Positions 18,101-26,154 of a stretch of DNA of 64,000 nt are shown one piece after another (within the stretch, counting starts at the first letter, position 1; each line of letters begins with the position of its first letter). Position numbers and translations under genes: made by a program. Source of the DNA: Hydrogenophaga sp. NFH-34 (GTDB lineage: Bacteria > Pseudomonadota > Gammaproteobacteria > Burkholderiales > Burkholderiaceae_C); the NCBI RefSeq assembly GCF_021401345.1, contig NZ_JACBGE010000002.1, forward strand, positions 124,001 through 188,000, given 5' to 3'. The notes under the pieces were generated by a model. The model was not told the DNA's origin. It saw only the letters and a program-made list of their open reading frames with translations, and ran no database searches.

Positions 18101-18247
18101 ATAGGCGGCCGAAACCACGATGGCGGGCGGCGCCACCGGTGGGTACTGGGCGATCGGCAGCTGCGTGATGGACACGGCCCCGAGCACCATGATGAACAGG
18201 GCGATCACCCACGCAAAGATGGGGCGGTCGATGAAAAACTTCGCCAT
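15095..18247 (-). CDS. RND multidrug efflux pump (HAE1 family, AcrB/MexB-like)
   Basis: The 1050-residue protein begins MAKFFIDRPIFAWVIALFIM, the standard HAE1 start, and matches the usual length of about 1040 residues. The proton-relay aspartates are present in GIVVDDAIVVVENVERI (near residue 407). PLGVLGVLLATLLR and GLSAKNAILIIEFAKD mark the C-terminal half. It is the inner-membrane proton-driven pump that captures drugs from the periplasm and membrane. It lies 12 bp after the adaptor gene. Probable substrates are hydrophobic drugs, detergents or aromatics, which is inferred from the family. Confidence 0.95.
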   Translation of the reverse strand: MAKFFIDRPIFAWVIALFIMVLGAVSITQLPIAQYPPVAPPAIVVSAAYPGASAQTLEDSVLSVIEREMNGSPGLIYMESVAQADGSGSITLSFEAGTNADLAQVDVQNRLSRATPRLPAAVTQQGVRVDKSRSNFLLFTILSSDDPKWDPVALGDYAARNIVPEIQRIPGVGQAQLFGTERAMRVWIDPAKLLGLNLSAADVTAAIRAQNVQVSAGEIGALPNVAGQSIAATVVVNGQFSTVEQFGDIVLRAGSDGSTVRLKDVARIELGAQAYATEARLNGQPSTGIGVQLAPSGNAMATAEAVRAKMTELERYFPEGMQWAIPYDSSRFVKISIQQVAETLLEAVALVFLVMFLFLQNWRYTVIPTIVVPVALLGTFAGLLALGFSINVLTMFGMVLVIGIVVDDAIVVVENVERIMSEEGLPPLQATRKAMSQISGAIIGVTVVLISVFVPLAFFSGAVGNIYRQFAAVMGMSIAFSAFMALSLTPALCATLLKPVEAGHHHEKKGFFGWFNRGFSRTAKRYEKGVAALLPRAGRTLVIYVAIVAAAAVVYNRLPTSFLPNEDQGNMLVNVQLPPGATRERTLEVMKQVEGFVLQQPEVESMVSVLGFSFSGQGQNAALAFVTLKDWTERTGPGSSAQALAGRAFGALSGIRDAFIFPLSPPPIPELGASSGFTFRLQDRAGRGHEALVAARNQLLGMASQSKVLTQVRPDGLEDAPQLQLDIDRDKANAQGVDFASISTAIGTALGSSYVNDFPNAGRLQRVVVQADAAARMQPEDLLRLNVLNSKGQAVPLSAFASTHWVTGPMQTVRYNGYPSMRISGGAAPGFSTGDAMAEMEKLAAQLPQGFGFEWTGQSREEKLAGSQALIVYAFAILAVFLCLAALYESWSIPFSVILVVPLGVLGVLLATLLRNYANDVYFQVGLITIIGLSAKNAILIIEFAKDLQAQGKSVIEAALAAAHLRFRPIVMTSMAFTLGVLPLAIASGAGSASQRAIGTGVIGGMITGTALAVIFVPIFFVVVRSLFKGSARQQQFAAEHSHIGAKSDE

Positions 18248-18259
18248 GTCGGGCGCTCC

Positions 18260-19528
18260 TTATTCGCTCTTGGCCGGGGCCTGACCACCGGCCGGTGCCG
18301 CGGCGGCAGCACCTTGCGGCGCCCAGGGAACGGCCTTGACCGGCGTCCCCGGGGGCATCATCTGCAGCTTCTGGAAGCCGTCGACCATCACCTGCTCGCC
18401 GGTCTTGAGCCCATCCAGAACCACCCACTGGCCGTTCTGCTGGCCACCGATGCGCACAACACGCCGTTCGATCTTGCCTTCGGCCGACACCACCTGCACC
18501 GTGTCGCCCTGGGCCGATCGCGTGACAGCCTGCTGCGGCAGCAGCACGGCGTCACCGGCCTTGGCCTGCTCCAGGCGCACGCGCACATACAGGCCCGGCA
18601 GCAGCACGCCCTTGGGATTGGGCACTTCGGCGCGCAGCGTCACCTGGCCGGTGGTGCTGTCCACCGTGAGGTCGGAAAACAGCAAGCGACCGACCTGCCC
18701 GTATTCGGTGCCGTCTTCCAGCACCACACGCACCGCCGCGGCGTCCTGGCCAGCCGACTTGAGCTGGCCCGCCTCCATGGCGCGGCGCAGACGCAGGGCC
18801 TCGGTGGCCGACTGCGTGAAGTTCACATACAGCGGGTTGACCTGCTGAACCACCGCCAGCGCCGTCGCCTCGCCCTGCCCGACCAGCGCGCCCTCGGTCA
18901 CCAGCGCGCGGCCGATGCGCCCGGAAATCGGCGACGTCACGTTGGCATAACCCAGGTTGATGCTGGCGGTCTGCACCGCCGCCTTGCCGGCCGCCACATC
19001 GGCCTCGGCCACCTTCTGCGCTGCCAGCGCGTTGGCGTATTCCTGCTGGCTGATGGCGTTTTCGGCCACCAGCGGCTTGTAACGGTCCGCCAGCGCCGTG
19101 GCCTGCACCAGGCTGGCTTCGGCCTTGGCCAGACTGGCCCTGGCACTGGCCAGTGCGGCTTCGTAAGGCGCCGCATCGATGCGGAACAGCACTTGGCCGG
19201 CCTTGACGTCGCTGCCTTCCTGGAAACTGCGTTGCTGCAGGATGCCCGCCGCCCGGGCGCGCACCTGGGCGACACGCGAGGCTTCCAGCCGCCCCGGCAA
19301 TTCGGTCAGCAATCCCACATCACCCGGCGCCACCGTCACCACACCGACTTCAGGCGCCGGCATGCCCCCACCGGCCGCCGCCTGGGGCGCCTCCGACGGG
19401 CTGCAGGCGGCCAGCGCAGCAACCAGCGGCAACAGGAACAAGGGCCCCAGCGGGCTCCGGGAAACAGGCCGGCGACGCGGGTTCTGGCCGGCAACAAGGC
19501 AGCTTTGGGGACGTTGAGCGCTGGGCAT
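18260..19528 (-). CDS. RND efflux periplasmic adaptor (membrane fusion lipoprotein)
   Basis: The 422-residue protein begins MPSAQRPQSCLVAG and has a lipobox LAAC (Cys42). The order of lipoyl half, coiled-coil hairpin (about residues 110-180, Ala/Lys/Glu-rich) and beta-barrel (GYANVTSPISGRIGRALVTEGALVG) is that of AcrA/MexA. The C-terminus is Ala/Pro-rich. It links the inner-membrane pump to the outer-membrane channel. GAAGGA-type Shine-Dalgarno sequence precedes the ATG at 19528. It is the first gene of the operon and faces the TetR regulator across the AcrR-like operator. Confidence 0.93.
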   Translation of the reverse strand: MPSAQRPQSCLVAGQNPRRRPVSRSPLGPLFLLPLVAALAACSPSEAPQAAAGGGMPAPEVGVVTVAPGDVGLLTELPGRLEASRVAQVRARAAGILQQRSFQEGSDVKAGQVLFRIDAAPYEAALASARASLAKAEASLVQATALADRYKPLVAENAISQQEYANALAAQKVAEADVAAGKAAVQTASINLGYANVTSPISGRIGRALVTEGALVGQGEATALAVVQQVNPLYVNFTQSATEALRLRRAMEAGQLKSAGQDAAAVRVVLEDGTEYGQVGRLLFSDLTVDSTTGQVTLRAEVPNPKGVLLPGLYVRVRLEQAKAGDAVLLPQQAVTRSAQGDTVQVVSAEGKIERRVVRIGGQQNGQWVVLDGLKTGEQVMVDGFQKLQMMPPGTPVKAVPWAPQGAAAAAPAGGQAPAKSE

Positions 19529-19623
19529 GGCGATCCTTCGGGATGACGAGGGCGGAAAAAAACCACCAGCACGGGCTCTGCCCCGGCAATAACCGAGGAC
19601 CCGGGTCTGGCAAAGCGGCGGAG

Positions 19624-19651
19624 TATACATACGTTCTTGAATGTATGTATA
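19624..19651. promoter_or_regulatory. AcrR/TtgR-type operator of the efflux operon
   Basis: TATACATAC and GTATGTATA form 9-bp perfect arms around a 10-base centre that itself contains TTC-TT-GAA. The inner 24 bp (19626-19649) match the enterobacterial AcrR operator as I recall it at 21 of 24 positions. It sits between the adaptor gene start (19528) and the TetR-type regulator start (19701), so it is very likely the regulator's own binding site and may control both directions. Confidence 0.85.
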
Positions 19652-19700
19652 TTCTGGGGAAATTCGACGACACGCTGATGACCGATGCAGGAGGTATGCC

Positions 19701-20402
19701 ATGGTCCGACGAACCAAGGCGGATGCCGAAGCCACCCGGCACCGGCTGCTTGATGCGGCCGAGACGCTATTCCAGCACAAAGGGGTTTCCAACACGTCGC
19801 TCAACGATATTGCGGTGGCCGCAGGCACCACGCGGGGGGCGATCTATTGGCATTTCAAGGACAAGGCCGACCTGTTCAACGCCATGATGGAGCGGGTTTC
19901 GCTGCCGCTGGAGGAAGCCCTGGCCTGCCTGGGGGCCAGCGCCGACCGCGTGGACGACCCGGTGCGGGCGCTGCGCCTCATGATGCGGACGGCCCTGCGC
20001 CGCGTGGCGACCGATGAACAGACCCGCCGGGTGTTCGAGGTGGCGACCCACCAGGTGGAATACACCACCGAAATGTCCGCCGTCCGCGAACGGCACCTGC
20101 GGGTGCGCAACGATTGCATGCAGCAGTCCGAACAGGCGCTGGCCGCTGCTGCGGCCCGACAGCGCGTGCACCTGGCCATGCCCGTGTCCACAGCGGCCCT
20201 GGGCATGCATGTGATGATCGACGGCCTGATCCAGAACTGGCTGCTGCAGTCCGAGGCCTTCGACCTGGTGAACACTGGCACCCGCGTGCTCGACACCTAT
20301 CTGCGGGGTCTGGGCTTCCGCCTGCCGGACCACGAAACGCTGGCGGACGACGACGACGCTGCGATCAACGCGGCCCCGCGGTGCCCGACCCAGCGCCCCT
20401 GA
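19701..20402 (+). CDS. TetR/AcrR-family repressor of the efflux operon
   Basis: The 233-residue protein begins MVRRTKADAEATRHRLLDAA. The helix-turn-helix contains SLNDIAVAAGTTRGAIYWHF and is followed by KDKADLF, closely matching AcrR/TtgR/MexR-type TetR repressors of RND pumps. The C-terminal domain binds ligand, so drugs should release it from DNA. The ATG at 19701 is chosen over an in-frame start at 19641 because that one lies within the operator and lacks the family N-terminus; GGAGGT lies upstream. Its last residues extend beyond the usual domain, and the 3' end overlaps the convergent MFS gene by 38 bp. Confidence 0.93.
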   Translation: MVRRTKADAEATRHRLLDAAETLFQHKGVSNTSLNDIAVAAGTTRGAIYWHFKDKADLFNAMMERVSLPLEEALACLGASADRVDDPVRALRLMMRTALRRVATDEQTRRVFEVATHQVEYTTEMSAVRERHLRVRNDCMQQSEQALAAAAARQRVHLAMPVSTAALGMHVMIDGLIQNWLLQSEAFDLVNTGTRVLDTYLRGLGFRLPDHETLADDDDAAINAAPRCPTQRP

Positions 20403-21570
20403 CCCGTTCGGGGTCGGCCGCCGGCCGGGGCAGTCGCCAGGCCAGCGGCGCGCCCACCCCAACCAGCCCCCCCACACTCCAGAACACCGCCCCCACCCCC
20501 ACCAGGGCCCCGGCAGACCCGAACAGCAACGGCATGACCACGCTGGACGCGTTGATCGCCATCGAACGCAGGCCCAGCGCTTCGCCATGCCGGTGCCGGG
20601 GCGTGATCTGGTGCAGGGTGCTCATCACCATCGGCTGCACCGAGCCCAGCGCCAGCCCAAGCAACACCGACAGGGCGGCCATGGTCCAGGCCGACGGCGC
20701 CAGGGGATACACCGCGAACAGCGCCGCCGTCGCCACCATGGCCACGGTGATCACCTGGGCCTCGTGCAGGCGCGCCGCGATCCAGGGCATGAGCAGGCGG
20801 ATGGCGGTGGCAGCGAGTGCAAAGCCGCCCAGAATGCTGCCGATCACCGTGGCCGACAGCCCCCGCTCGTGGCCGATCACCGGCACCAGAAAGGTGTGCA
20901 CATCCCAGCAGGACGACAGCAGCCAGTTGACCAGCATGAGATCGCGGAACCCCCGCTCGCGCAGCAGCGTCCACGACGACGAGCGCGCGGCCCCGGCCGG
21001 GCGCGGGCTGGCCGGCAGCTCGGCGACCGGCCTCACCCACCACAGCGCGAGCGGCGGCAACAGGGCCAGCAGCAGATAGGCGGCGCGAAACCCGGCCGCA
21101 TCGATCAGCAGACCGGCCACGAACGGGCCCAGGAAGTTCGACACCGACGGCCCGAGCGCCAACCAGCTGAACACCTGGCGCAGCTCGGCCGGGCTGCTGG
21201 CCAGCGCGCCCACATGGCGCTGCAGAGCGATCACGGCCAGACCCGCCGCGGCGCCACTGGTGAGCGCGGTCAGGCACAGCACCCCGAACACCGGCCAGGC
21301 CACGGCCAAAGCCCCCCCGGCAACGGCCACCACCACGGCCACCCGCAGCGGTCGCTTGAGTCCGTGGCGGTCAGCGTAGCGCCCGGCCGGCAGCGACAGC
21401 ACCACCTGCGCCAGCGAAAACAGCGCCAGCAGCACGCCCACCGCGATGGCGCTGTGCCCCTCGCGCAAGGCCATGAGCGGCGCGGCCATGCGAAAGCCGG
21501 TCATGCACCCGTGCACACAGACCTGCGACCCGATCAGGCGCACCAGCGACGGCAGCAGCGAGCGGCTCAA
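20365..21570 (-). CDS. MFS transporter
   Basis: The 401-residue protein has about twelve hydrophobic segments and the MFS loop motif AGRYADRHGLKRP between TM2 and TM3. The N-terminus MSRSLLPSLVRLIGSQVCVH lacks a cleavable signal. The substrate cannot be predicted. Its start overlaps the rmuC stop in an ATGA, which indicates coupling to rmuC. Its end overlaps the convergent TetR gene. It may export drugs because of the neighbouring efflux operon, but that is only context. Confidence 0.85.
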   Translation of the reverse strand: MSRSLLPSLVRLIGSQVCVHGCMTGFRMAAPLMALREGHSAIAVGVLLALFSLAQVVLSLPAGRYADRHGLKRPLRVAVVVAVAGGALAVAWPVFGVLCLTALTSGAAAGLAVIALQRHVGALASSPAELRQVFSWLALGPSVSNFLGPFVAGLLIDAAGFRAAYLLLALLPPLALWWVRPVAELPASPRPAGAARSSSWTLLRERGFRDLMLVNWLLSSCWDVHTFLVPVIGHERGLSATVIGSILGGFALAATAIRLLMPWIAARLHEAQVITVAMVATAALFAVYPLAPSAWTMAALSVLLGLALGSVQPMVMSTLHQITPRHRHGEALGLRSMAINASSVVMPLLFGSAGALVGVGAVFWSVGGLVGVGAPLAWRLPRPAADPERVRGAGSGTAGPR

Positions 21571-23090
21571 GCGTCACTCTGCGGGTCGGCCTGCTCGGGC
21601 GGCAGCAGTGCCTGCGCGCGGTCCTGCGGCAGCGCTTCGACCGACTTGAGCGCCCGCCCCATGGCACGGCTGCGCACCTCGGCCGCATCCAGGCTGTTGA
21701 GCACCGTCTGGGTCTGGTTCTTCACCTTCGCCAAGACATCGCCAAACTTGCCGAATTCGGTCTTGACCGCGCCCAGCACCTGCCAGACCTCGCTGCTGCG
21801 CTTTTCCAGCGCCAGCGTGCGAAAGCCCATCTGCAGCGAATTGAGCATGGCCATCAGCGTGGTCGGCCCGGCCAGCGTGACGCGGTGGTCGCGCTGCAGG
21901 GCCTCCATCAGGCCGGGCCGGCGCAGCACCTCGGCATAGAGGCCTTCGGTCGGCAGAAACAGGATGGCGAAGTCGGTGGTGTGCGGCGGCTCCAGGTATT
22001 TGTCGGCGATCGACCGCGCCTCCAGCCGGATGCGCTGCTCCAGGGCGCGCGCCGCGATCTCGGCGGCTTCGGCGTCGGCGCGCTGCTGGGCATCGAGCAG
22101 GCGCTCGTAGTCCTCGTTAGGAAACTTGGCGTCGATCGGCAGCCAGCAGGGCGCGCCGTCGTCACCGCGTCCGGGCAACCGGATGGCGAAGTCGACCACG
22201 TTGCGGCTGTTCGGCCGCGTTGCCACCTGGGCGGCATACTGTTCGGGCGCAAACACCTGTTCCAGCAAAGCCGCGAGCTGGGTCTCGCCGAACATGCCGC
22301 GCGTCTTCACGTTGGTGAGCAGGTGCTTGAGATCGCCCACCCCTTGCGCCAGGGTCTGCATTTCCCCCAACCCCCGGTGCACCTGTTCCAGCCGGTCGGC
22401 CACCTGTTTGAAGCTCTCGCCCAGACGGGCCTCCAGCGTGGCGTGCAGCTTTTCGTCCACCGTGGCGCGCATCTCTTCGAGCTTGCCGGCGTTGCTCTGC
22501 TGCAGCTGGGCCAGTTGCTGTTCCAGCGTGGCGCGCACCTCGGCCAGGCGGCGTGCGTTGGCCTCGCTCAGGTCCTGCAACTGGCGCGTGAGCGTGTCGC
22601 CCAGCGTGCCACGCAGTTGCACCAGTTGCTGCGCAAAAGCGTCGATCTGCGCGTTCTGTGTGCGCGTCGCCTCGGCCGCCTGCTGCGTGATGCCCAGGCT
22701 GATCGCCTGCAACTGCTGCGTCAGGGTGTCCCCCAGCGTGCCACGCAACTGCAGCAGTTGCTGGGCAAAGGCGTCGAGTTGCGCGTTCTGGGTGCGGGTG
22801 GCTTCCGCCCCCTGGCGCGATAGGGTTTCCTGGAAGGTGGCCAGGGTTTGCTGCACCTCCTGGCGGCCACCGCGCGCGTTCTCGCCGATCTCGCGCCGCA
22901 ACTCGCTTTCAACACGCTCGATGCGCTGCGTGCTCTGCTGGCCCAGGCTCTGCAACTGCGAAAGCAGCTGCTGCTGACGCGCGAGCGCCTGGTCGTCCAC
23001 CGGCGGCTTGCGGAGCCACAGCGCCACCCCGATCAACCCGTTGACCAGCAGCAACGCCAGCACCACCCACAGCCACCACATCTCGTTCAT
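21567..23090 (-). CDS. rmuC: DNA recombination protein RmuC
   Basis: The 507-residue protein begins MNEMWWLWVVLALLLVNGLI, one N-terminal membrane anchor. A long coiled coil follows (about residues 40-270), then the RmuC nuclease-like domain with VKTRGMFGETQLAALLEQ, WLPIDAKFPNEDYERLL and FLPTEGLYAEVLRR. RmuC limits inversion and short-repeat recombination and has been linked to DNA end processing and phage defence in some bacteria. The coiled coil contains a tandem duplication of 44 residues, listed separately. Confidence 0.93.
   Translation of the reverse strand: MNEMWWLWVVLALLLVNGLIGVALWLRKPPVDDQALARQQQLLSQLQSLGQQSTQRIERVESELRREIGENARGGRQEVQQTLATFQETLSRQGAEATRTQNAQLDAFAQQLLQLRGTLGDTLTQQLQAISLGITQQAAEATRTQNAQIDAFAQQLVQLRGTLGDTLTRQLQDLSEANARRLAEVRATLEQQLAQLQQSNAGKLEEMRATVDEKLHATLEARLGESFKQVADRLEQVHRGLGEMQTLAQGVGDLKHLLTNVKTRGMFGETQLAALLEQVFAPEQYAAQVATRPNSRNVVDFAIRLPGRGDDGAPCWLPIDAKFPNEDYERLLDAQQRADAEAAEIAARALEQRIRLEARSIADKYLEPPHTTDFAILFLPTEGLYAEVLRRPGLMEALQRDHRVTLAGPTTLMAMLNSLQMGFRTLALEKRSSEVWQVLGAVKTEFGKFGDVLAKVKNQTQTVLNSLDAAEVRSRAMGRALKSVEALPQDRAQALLPPEQADPQSDA
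22578..22809 (-). repeat. Tandem 132-bp duplication inside rmuC
   Basis: Two stretches starting near 22578 and 22710 are near copies with a 132-bp period. They encode the repeated segment EATRTQNAQ(L/I)DAFAQQL in the coiled coil. The period is an exact multiple of three, so the reading frame is kept. This suggests growth of the coiled coil by duplication. Confidence 0.75.
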
Positions 23091-23140
23091 GGGGCGAGAT
23101 TATCGGCGCCTGCCGCCACCCGCGCAGCGGGTGGGGCAAC

Positions 23141-24130
23141 TCAGTGCCGGCCGATGACCTGCGGGTTCAGCGGGGTCAGCGCCCGCCCTTCGGTCAGGTA
23201 GGCGATGAGGTTGTCGGCCGCCAGGGTGGCCATGGCCAGGCGCGTGGGCCGCGTGGCGCTGGCGATGTGGGGCGTGAGCACCACGTTGGGCACGGTCAGC
23301 AGCGCGGGATTGACGGCCGGCTCGCCCTCGAACACGTCAAGCCCCGCCGCGGCCAGGCGCTGCTCGCGCAACGCCGCCACCAGCGCATCCTCGTCGACGA
23401 TGCCGCCCCGCGCGATGTTGATGAGCGTGGCCGTGGGTTTCATGCGGGCGAGTTCGGCCGCGCCCACGGTGTGGTGCGCCGCCGGGGTGTAGGGCAGCAC
23501 CAGCACGAGGTGATCGGCCTGGGCGAACAGCGTGTCGCGGTCCACATAGCGGGCGCCGACGCGGGCCTCCTGCTCGGGCGAGAGGGGCGAGCGGTTGTGG
23601 TAGATCACCGGCATGCCGAAACCGAGCGCGCCACGGCGCGCGATGGCCTGGCCGATGCGGCCCATGCCCAGAATGCCCAGGGTGCTGCCATGCACCTCGG
23701 CCCCGGCGAACAGGTCCAGCGACCACTGCTTCCACCGCCCGGCGCGCAGGTAGTGCTCGCTCTCGGTGACACGGCGGGCGGTGGCCATGAGCAGCGCGAA
23801 ACCGAAATCGGCCGTGGTTTCGGTCAGCACGTCGGGCGCGTTGGTGCCCAGCACGCCGGCGCTGGTCATCGCTTCGAGATCGAAGTTGTTGTGGCCGACG
23901 GCCAGATTGGCCACCACCTTCAACTGCGGGCACGCCGCCAACAGCGCGCCGTCGATGCGTTCGCTGCCGGTGGTGAGCACGCCCACCTTGCCCTGCAGGC
24001 GTTCGCGCAGTTCGGCCGGCGACCAGGCCACGCCGTCGGGCGTGGTTTCCACCTCGAAGTGCAGCCGCAGCTTGTCGATCACCTCGGGGAAGACGGCCCG
24101 GGCCACGAGGATGGCGGGACGCGCGCTCAT
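23141..24130 (-). CDS. 2-hydroxyacid dehydrogenase (glyoxylate/hydroxypyruvate reductase GhrB-like)
   Basis: The 329-residue protein has the D-isomer-specific 2-hydroxyacid dehydrogenase layout. The NAD(P)-binding glycine motif is GILGMGRIGQAIARR. The catalytic Arg is in NIARGGIVDEDAL, the Glu in VFEGEP and the His in TPHIASAT. The family reduces glyoxylate, hydroxypyruvate or 2-ketogluconate. Which is used here cannot be told. It lies 16 bp downstream of the antiporter gene on the same strand, so co-transcription is possible. Confidence 0.88.
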   Translation of the reverse strand: MSARPAILVARAVFPEVIDKLRLHFEVETTPDGVAWSPAELRERLQGKVGVLTTGSERIDGALLAACPQLKVVANLAVGHNNFDLEAMTSAGVLGTNAPDVLTETTADFGFALLMATARRVTESEHYLRAGRWKQWSLDLFAGAEVHGSTLGILGMGRIGQAIARRGALGFGMPVIYHNRSPLSPEQEARVGARYVDRDTLFAQADHLVLVLPYTPAAHHTVGAAELARMKPTATLINIARGGIVDEDALVAALREQRLAAAGLDVFEGEPAVNPALLTVPNVVLTPHIASATRPTRLAMATLAADNLIAYLTEGRALTPLNPQVIGRH

Positions 24131-24146
24131 GCCAGTTGCCCCCGCA

Positions 24147-25571
24147 TCACAGGAAGAACACCCAGGTCATCACCGCGAACAGCGGCAGCAGGATGGCGCC
24201 CGACCAGAGCATGTAGCCAAAGAAGCTGGGCATCTTGACGCCCCGGTCTTCGGCGATGGCCTTGACCATCAGGTTGGGCGCGTTGCCGATGTAGGAGTTG
24301 GCCCCCATGAACACCGCGCCGGCCGAGATGGCGGCCAGCGTGGGTGCCAGCGTGGTCATCAGCACCTGCGGGTCGCCACCGGCGGTGTTGAAGAACACCA
24401 GGTAGGTCGGCGCGTTGTCCAGGAACGAACTCAGGATGCCGGTGGCCCAGAAATAGGCCGCCGGATTGGGCGACCCGTCCGGGTTGGTCACCGCCTTCAC
24501 GATGGCGCCGAAGGGCCCTTCCACCCCGGCCTTGAGCATGGCAATCACGGGAATGATGGTCAGGAAAATACCGGCGAACAGCTTGGCCACTTCCTGCATC
24601 GGTGCCCAGTTGAACTGGTTGTCCGCGTGCACGCTGCCTGGCGTGACCTGCAGCGAGACCACGGTCACAACGAGCAGGCCGATATCGCGCAGCAGGCCCG
24701 GCAGACCGACGTGGGTACCGGCGATGTCGAACACCACGTCGGACTTCCAGAGGCCGCTCATCAGCACCAGCCCCACCACGCAGCCGAGCAGCACGAAATT
24801 GATGCGACCATCGAAGCCGAACTTTTCGTCTGCTGGCGTGGGATCGACCGGCCGGATTTCTTCGCGGCGGTGGAAGTACCACCAGTCCATGGCGTAGAAG
24901 ATCGCCAGCAGTGCACCGACCAGCAGCGCGGTGTCGGGCAGGATGTGGATGAAGGTCCACGAGAAATCCACCCCCTTGAGGAAGCCCAGGAACAGCGGGG
25001 GATCGCCCAGCGGCGTGAGCGAACCGCCGGCGTTGCTGACGATGAAGATGAAGAACACCACCACATGCACCACGTGCTTGCGGTTGTCGTTGGCACGGAT
25101 CAGCGGGCGGATCAGCAGCATCGACGCACCGGTCGTGCCCATGAAGCTCGCCAGCACGGCACCGATGGCCAGGATGGCTGTGTTCAGCCCCGGACTGCCA
25201 CGCAGATTGCCCCGGATGTAGATGCCTCCGGCCACGGTGAACAGCGCGGTGAGCAGGATGATGAAGGGGATGTACTCGGCCAACAGCGCGTGCACGATGC
25301 CCGCCCCGGCCACACCCGGGCCGAACACGATGGCGAAAGGCAGCAGGAACGCCAGCGCCCAGGCCGCCGAAATCTTGCCGAAGTGGTGGTGCCAGAACAT
25401 CGGCGCCAGCAGCGGGAACAGGGCGATGGACAGCAGAATGCCGGCAAACGGCACGCCCCACATCACCGACAGCTGGCTGCCGTCCAGGTCGGCGGCGCGG
25501 GCCAGCGCCGGCGCCAGCAGGCCCAGGATGGGCAGGACCGCGCGCGGGGCGCGGGAAAACAGGGAGGTCAT
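24147..25571 (-). CDS. NhaD-type sodium:proton antiporter (ion transporter superfamily)
   Basis: The 474-residue protein begins MTSLFSRAPRAVLPILGLLA with ALARA, a possible cleavable signal, and has about twelve hydrophobic segments. Motifs such as FMGTTGASMLLIRPLIRAN, SNAGGSLTPLGDPPLFLGFL and NAPTYLVFFNTAGGDPQ are characteristic of NhaD-like members of the IT superfamily. Many annotations call this group sodium:proton antiporters; citrate or arsenite transport by related families is less likely. The ATG is preceded by GGAGACACG. Confidence 0.8.
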   Translation of the reverse strand: MTSLFSRAPRAVLPILGLLAPALARAADLDGSQLSVMWGVPFAGILLSIALFPLLAPMFWHHHFGKISAAWALAFLLPFAIVFGPGVAGAGIVHALLAEYIPFIILLTALFTVAGGIYIRGNLRGSPGLNTAILAIGAVLASFMGTTGASMLLIRPLIRANDNRKHVVHVVVFFIFIVSNAGGSLTPLGDPPLFLGFLKGVDFSWTFIHILPDTALLVGALLAIFYAMDWWYFHRREEIRPVDPTPADEKFGFDGRINFVLLGCVVGLVLMSGLWKSDVVFDIAGTHVGLPGLLRDIGLLVVTVVSLQVTPGSVHADNQFNWAPMQEVAKLFAGIFLTIIPVIAMLKAGVEGPFGAIVKAVTNPDGSPNPAAYFWATGILSSFLDNAPTYLVFFNTAGGDPQVLMTTLAPTLAAISAGAVFMGANSYIGNAPNLMVKAIAEDRGVKMPSFFGYMLWSGAILLPLFAVMTWVFFL

Positions 25572-25603
25572 GAACGTGTCTCCAGAAGCGGGCCGCGCGG
25601 CGA

Positions 25604-25951
25604 TCAGACGGCGAGCAGATCCACTTCAAACAGCAGGGTCGCGTTGGGCGGGATCACGCCACCGGCCCCGCGTGCGCCATAACCCAGCTGCGGCGGAATC
25701 ACGAGGCGGCGCGTGCCACCCACGGCCATGCCCTGCACGCCTTCGTCCCAGCCCTTGATGACATGGCCAGCCCCCAGGGGAAACTCGAACGGCAGGCCAC
25801 GGTCCTTGCTGGAATCGAACTTGGCGCCTTGCACGCCGTCCTGGAACAGCCATCCGGTGTAGTGCACCTGCACCGGGCGGCCGGCCTGGGCCACCTCGCC
25901 CTGTCCGATCACGGTGTCTTCATATTGCAGGCCGCTGGGGGTGGTGATCAT
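25604..25951 (-). CDS. FKBP-type peptidyl-prolyl isomerase
   Basis: The 115-residue protein is a single FKBP domain. VQVHYTGWLFQDG, KFDSSKDRGLPFEFPLG, VIKGWDEGVQGMAVGG and a C-terminal LLFEVDLLAV cover all conserved blocks. There is no signal peptide, so it is cytoplasmic. The start at 25949-25951 is chosen because AAGGAG precedes it and the frame upstream lacks family similarity. It is 32 bp downstream of the antiporter stop in chromosome order, but transcription of this gene begins to its right. Confidence 0.93.
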   Translation of the reverse strand: MITTPSGLQYEDTVIGQGEVAQAGRPVQVHYTGWLFQDGVQGAKFDSSKDRGLPFEFPLGAGHVIKGWDEGVQGMAVGGTRRLVIPPQLGYGARGAGGVIPPNATLLFEVDLLAV

Positions 25952-26154
25952 CACGAATCTCCTTCGTTGATTGTGTTGGGCAAAGGCGCGATTATCCAAC
26001 CACGCTCTGAGCACGGCCTGACGACGCCCTGTCCCCGGGTGCCGGACCGTCCGCGACAGCCCCGGATCACCGCCTGCCCCCCGATAGAATGGCCCGCAGC
26101 CATCGCGCTTCCGAGCCCCGACCGAGGGCGCCCACCGCACACCAGGAATCTTCC

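Noticed and set aside
14711..19546. A 1611-residue open frame on the plus strand opposite the efflux operon
   Set aside because: It is antisense to three well supported genes, has no recognisable domain or start signal, and is expected in GC-rich DNA with strong third-position bias.
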